Shown: one piece after another, positions 61,847 through 64,000 of the stretch | Numbering within the stretch: the first letter of the stretch is position 1 | Layout: the number at the start of each line of letters is the position of its first letter | NCBI GenBank assembly: GCA_965205055.1 | Contig: OZ242030.1 | Location: forward strand, 62,001 to 126,000 | Reading direction: 5' to 3' | Source: CBDBBY01 sp965205055 | Lineage (GTDB): Bacteria > Pseudomonadota > Alphaproteobacteria > Rhodobacterales > Rhodobacteraceae | DNA length: 64,000 nucleotides | The notes under the pieces: model-generated | Seen by the model: the letters and a program-made list of their open reading frames with translations, nothing else | What the model was told of the DNA's origin: nothing | The model's database searches: none | Made by a program: the position numbers and the translations under genes

Positions 61847-62896
61847 TCAGGAAACTGGCGAACCGAGTCTCGGACGCCGGTCCGCGGTCATTTCCAGAAT
61901 TTTTGAAGTGTACACTTCATCCAGCGCCGGGCGTCCGCTCGGAAATTGGCCGATATCATCGAAGATCGACAGCTGCTCCTCGAGCAATGCCGGATCGAAT
62001 GTGCCCCAGCCATCCCTCGCGGTATCCGCATCAAAGCTCAAGTCCAAAACAAGTCCGATGGTCCTGAGCTCCCATTCCAAGCTGAGCGCGGGATACGCCT
62101 CCACAGTCTTGCGAACGGCCTCTTCCGGATTCGCGTGTGTCCAGCCCCATCCCTTGGCTGCTGCGCCGATGAAGTCGGCAAGGGTGTCGGCATTCGTCTC
62201 TATCGCTTCGTCGGTCGCGAAATAAGTGTTCGCGTACGAGGGCAAACCGAGATCCCTTACAAGAAGGTCAACTCGATCCTCTCCGACAACACTGAGTGCC
62301 TGTGTGTTGGTAATCCACCCGCCAATGGTGTCCACTTCGTCACGGACGAGCGGACCCTTGTCAAATCCCACGCTGACTATCGTCAGGTCGGCAAGGTCAA
62401 TTCCGTTCCTCGCTGCGATCGCGTCAATAATGAATCGTGCCGTCGGCTGGACGCCAATGCGAAGGCCCGCAAGGTCTGCCGCCGTGCGAAGCGGCTTCGC
62501 GGGCTTCGAGGTGAAGGCGTAAGGCCCTGTCCTGTATCCGCAAGCGAGTATCTTTACGGGAACGCCGCTTGCACGCGCGTGGAAGAGCTGAGTGGTTTCC
62601 GAGAACTGTCCCAGCGTCGCAGCGCCGGAGATCACCGGCGGGACCGTTTGGGAATTCGGGCCGCCGGGGCTGAATTCAACCTCGAACCCGGCTTCCTCGA
62701 AATACCCGTTCTCGACCGCGACGACGTCGCCGATTTGTCCGTTCGAAATCAGCCAGTCGTATTTGATGGTGACCTTCGTCGCGGCGCCGGCGGCACTTGG
62801 AATCGTGAGCGCCATGCCGGGTCCGATCGCGGCCGCGCCGGCAGCGAAAGACTTCAGGACCGTCCTTCGGTCCATTTGGTTGGGATATCTTTGCAT
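61847..62896 (-). CDS. SsuA/NMT1-like ABC binding protein with Tat-type signal
   Basis: About 349 residues, a periplasmic binding protein of the NMT1/SsuA superfamily (sulfonates, aromatic or pyrimidine precursors, nitrate-like ligands). The N-terminus MQRYPNQMDRRTVLKSFAAG carries a twin-arginine pattern (DRRTVLK) before a hydrophobic stretch ending ...SAAGA, so Tat export is likely. The mature protein reads VTIKYDWLISNGQIGDVVAVE, close to the pyrimidine-precursor (ThiY-type) opening. The ATG at 62896 is picked because GGAGAAG lies just before it. An upstream ATG (62908) lacks a site. The ligand is not identifiable. Confidence 0.88.
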   Translation of the reverse strand: MQRYPNQMDRRTVLKSFAAGAAAIGPGMALTIPSAAGAATKVTIKYDWLISNGQIGDVVAVENGYFEEAGFEVEFSPGGPNSQTVPPVISGAATLGQFSETTQLFHARASGVPVKILACGYRTGPYAFTSKPAKPLRTAADLAGLRIGVQPTARFIIDAIAARNGIDLADLTIVSVGFDKGPLVRDEVDTIGGWITNTQALSVVGEDRVDLLVRDLGLPSYANTYFATDEAIETNADTLADFIGAAAKGWGWTHANPEEAVRKTVEAYPALSLEWELRTIGLVLDLSFDADTARDGWGTFDPALLEEQLSIFDDIGQFPSGRPALDEVYTSKILEMTADRRPRLGSPVS

Positions 62897-63007
62897 TTTC
62901 TTCTCCATGATTGCATCGGTGATTTCGCAGCCCGAGTTGGAGTCTGCCTGCTCCAAATCGGCAGACCTGCCTGAAGTGACGCTGACATTGCGGTTTAGAA
63001 AGCGTCG

Positions 63008-63451
63008 TCAGCCATTGTTGGAAGTTTCGTGGTAATCGCCCGGGCCTCCCTCTTCCCACGCGTAGAGCTCCCAAAGCGTATCGTCGGGGTCGGTGAAGTA
63101 TGCAGCATACGCGTTCCATACGAAACTCTTAGGGGGAGCTTGGAATTCCACGCCGCGTTCGCTGAGCTCCGCGTACAGCTTGTCCAGAACGGCAGGCGAC
63201 TCAAGCTCAAGAGCAATGCAGGCCCTATGCGCGCCTGCCGGGGCGCGCCGGTTCGACACGCCCGTGTGCTCATGGATGTGATCGATTTCCCAAGCGGCGA
63301 GCGTCAGTCCCGCCCCGGCGAAGTCTGCGAATCCTTCAGCTCTGCGCCGAAGCTTGAAGCCCAACTTTTCGGTGTAGAATTGAACAGATCGCTCAATGTC
63401 CTCCACGAGGACGCACACATCGGTTATTGGGTGTACGCTTCCCAGTGACAT
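63008..63451 (-). CDS. VOC (glyoxalase/bleomycin-resistance) family protein
   Basis: A 147-residue VOC-fold protein with two beta-alpha-beta-beta-beta modules. DVCVLVEDIERSVQFYTEKLGFKL opens the first, and FTDPDDTLWELYAW with metal-type Glu closes the second; a His (ITDV region) and Glu could bind metal. The ATG at 63451 has GGAG at a good distance; a TTG five codons upstream is weaker. It is upstream of the SsuA-like importer on the same strand and might process its substrate, which is a guess. Confidence 0.85.
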   Translation of the reverse strand: MSLGSVHPITDVCVLVEDIERSVQFYTEKLGFKLRRRAEGFADFAGAGLTLAAWEIDHIHEHTGVSNRRAPAGAHRACIALELESPAVLDKLYAELSERGVEFQAPPKSFVWNAYAAYFTDPDDTLWELYAWEEGGPGDYHETSNNG

Positions 63452-63511
63452 TGGCGTGATCTCCAATCAGTCGCCTATCGCTCTTGATTGAGTGGAAGTC
63501 AACGTTCGAAT

Positions 63512-63622
63512 TCAGAACTTTTGCTGACTGCCGCCTGAAAGCTCGCGAATGGGTTGCTCCATTCCCGTGGTCTTGATGCCCAGCTTGGCGATCAAACCAT
63601 TCGCCAACGCCCTTTCCGCCGC
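63512..63622 (-). pseudogene. Fragment of a sugar-type ABC ATPase (RbsA/XylG-like)
   Basis: The minus-strand translation gives ERALANGLIAKLGIKTTGME, then QPIRELSGGSQQKF and a stop. This is the piece that leads into the signature of the second domain of RbsA/XylG-type ATPases ('..Y...L.IKTPS..Q.I..LSGGNQQK'). The stop falls right after QQK and the upstream end is cut by IS relic C, so only ~37 codons remain. Confidence 0.6.
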
Positions 63623-63629
63623 CCGCCTG

Positions 63630-64000
63630 GAGCAGTTCGGTGCAGGAACGGCGTGTTCTAGGCCGAGGAAGTTGCGGTGCTGTCCGACGGGGCGCCGTGG
63701 ATCCGGAACGCTTGCGAGGAGATCCTGTCCGTAAGGAACACGACCTTCGTCCTCGACCTGTACCGCGCCCTTGAATATGCGTCCGCCGCCGCCCTGAAGC
63801 CGTCGCGGCCTGGTCTGCATCCGCTGTTGCGAGGCCAACATGGACCGGATGCGCTGCGACCTCTGCCGGAAGCGCGGACTCCCGGTCGGAGCCGGCATCG
63901 TCGAAAGCGCCTGCGGGCGCATCGTCGGGAACCGGTTCAAAAGAGCGGGATGCCGCTGGTCGAAAGCGGGAGCCGACGCCGTGCTCGCAATCCGATGCTG
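63630..64000 (+). pseudogene. ISKra4-like transposase relic (copy C), continues past the window
   Basis: This is the best preserved of the three copies. From about 63661 the plus strand reads AEEVAVLSDGAPWIRNACEE and VLDLYRALEYA, the 'LSDGA.WI' and 'DLYHA.EH' blocks of ISKra4 transposases. After a frameshift the C-terminal block follows: ANMDRMRCDLC, RKRGLPVGAGIVESACGRIV, GNRFKRAGCRWSKAGADAVLA. The window stops at LAIRC, so the tail known from copies A and B lies outside. The frame change and loss of the region between the blocks show it is inactive. Confidence 0.75.

Noticed and set aside
1..64000. tRNA, rRNA and CRISPR arrays
   Set aside because: I looked for conserved rRNA segments, tRNA cloverleaf ends and regularly spaced repeats and saw none; tRNA detection by eye is weak, so a covariance-model scan would be decisive.

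Overview
The window reads as chromosomal DNA of an alphaproteobacterium, GC-rich except for a few AT-rich islands. The best pointers are a complete nuoA-N operon with a small DUF5337-type membrane gene between nuoE and nuoF, the chain nuoN-birA-coaX-rnj, and an alphaproteobacterial-type glnE. Together these resemble Rhodobacterales, but this is inferred from gene order and not from any search. I see no rRNA, tRNA or CRISPR array.

Layout: glnE (minus, 0.1-3.1 kb) is followed by about 2.2 kb of decayed DNA. That stretch holds two inverted C-terminal relics of an ISKra4-like transposase and one short secreted-protein gene. At 5.3-12.0 kb is a tightly overlapping plus-strand operon: a BMP-family nucleoside-binding lipoprotein/periplasmic protein, a double ABC ATPase, two permeases, a nicotinamidase-like cysteine hydrolase, a PfkB kinase and a nucleoside phosphorylase. 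It looks like one import-and-salvage pathway. At 12.5-14.9 kb an unrecognised gene is split by a 1233-bp ISAs1-family element flanked by a perfect 10-bp target duplication. Removing the element restores the reading frame. On the minus strand follow a GDP-fucose-synthase-like gene, ugpBAEC (glycerol-3-phosphate-type ABC importer) and an alpha-E / ATP-grasp pair.

At 23.2-28.1 kb four overlapping genes form a sensory cassette: response-regulator/PP2C phosphatase, RsbW-like kinase, periplasmic amino-acid-type binding protein and HAMP histidine kinase. A lone STAS antagonist at 33.4 kb is a plausible partner. Between them lies an accessory island holding a decayed RelE/HigB-HigA toxin-antitoxin pair, an IS630 relic and an intact AAA-ATPase plus subtilase pair. 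I identify that pair as ietAS, known from a Ti-plasmid stability system and from an anti-phage screen.

From 35.1 to 52.8 kb runs the respiratory complex I operon (15 genes), then biotin ligase, type III pantothenate kinase and RNase J, which converges on a DEAD-box helicase. The rest holds an atypical SDR lacking the catalytic Tyr/Lys, an orphan FbpC-like ATPase, tatABC with a DUF815 ATPase, a classical SDR, an SsuABC/ThiXYZ-like importer whose binding protein carries a Tat-type signal, and a VOC protein. The window ends in a fragment of a sugar-ABC ATPase cut by a third ISKra4-like relic. The window therefore alternates conserved core operons with decayed insertion debris. The accessory stretches (3.1-5.2, 12-15, 28.1-33.4 and 63.5-64 kb) are where unusual biology is most likely.
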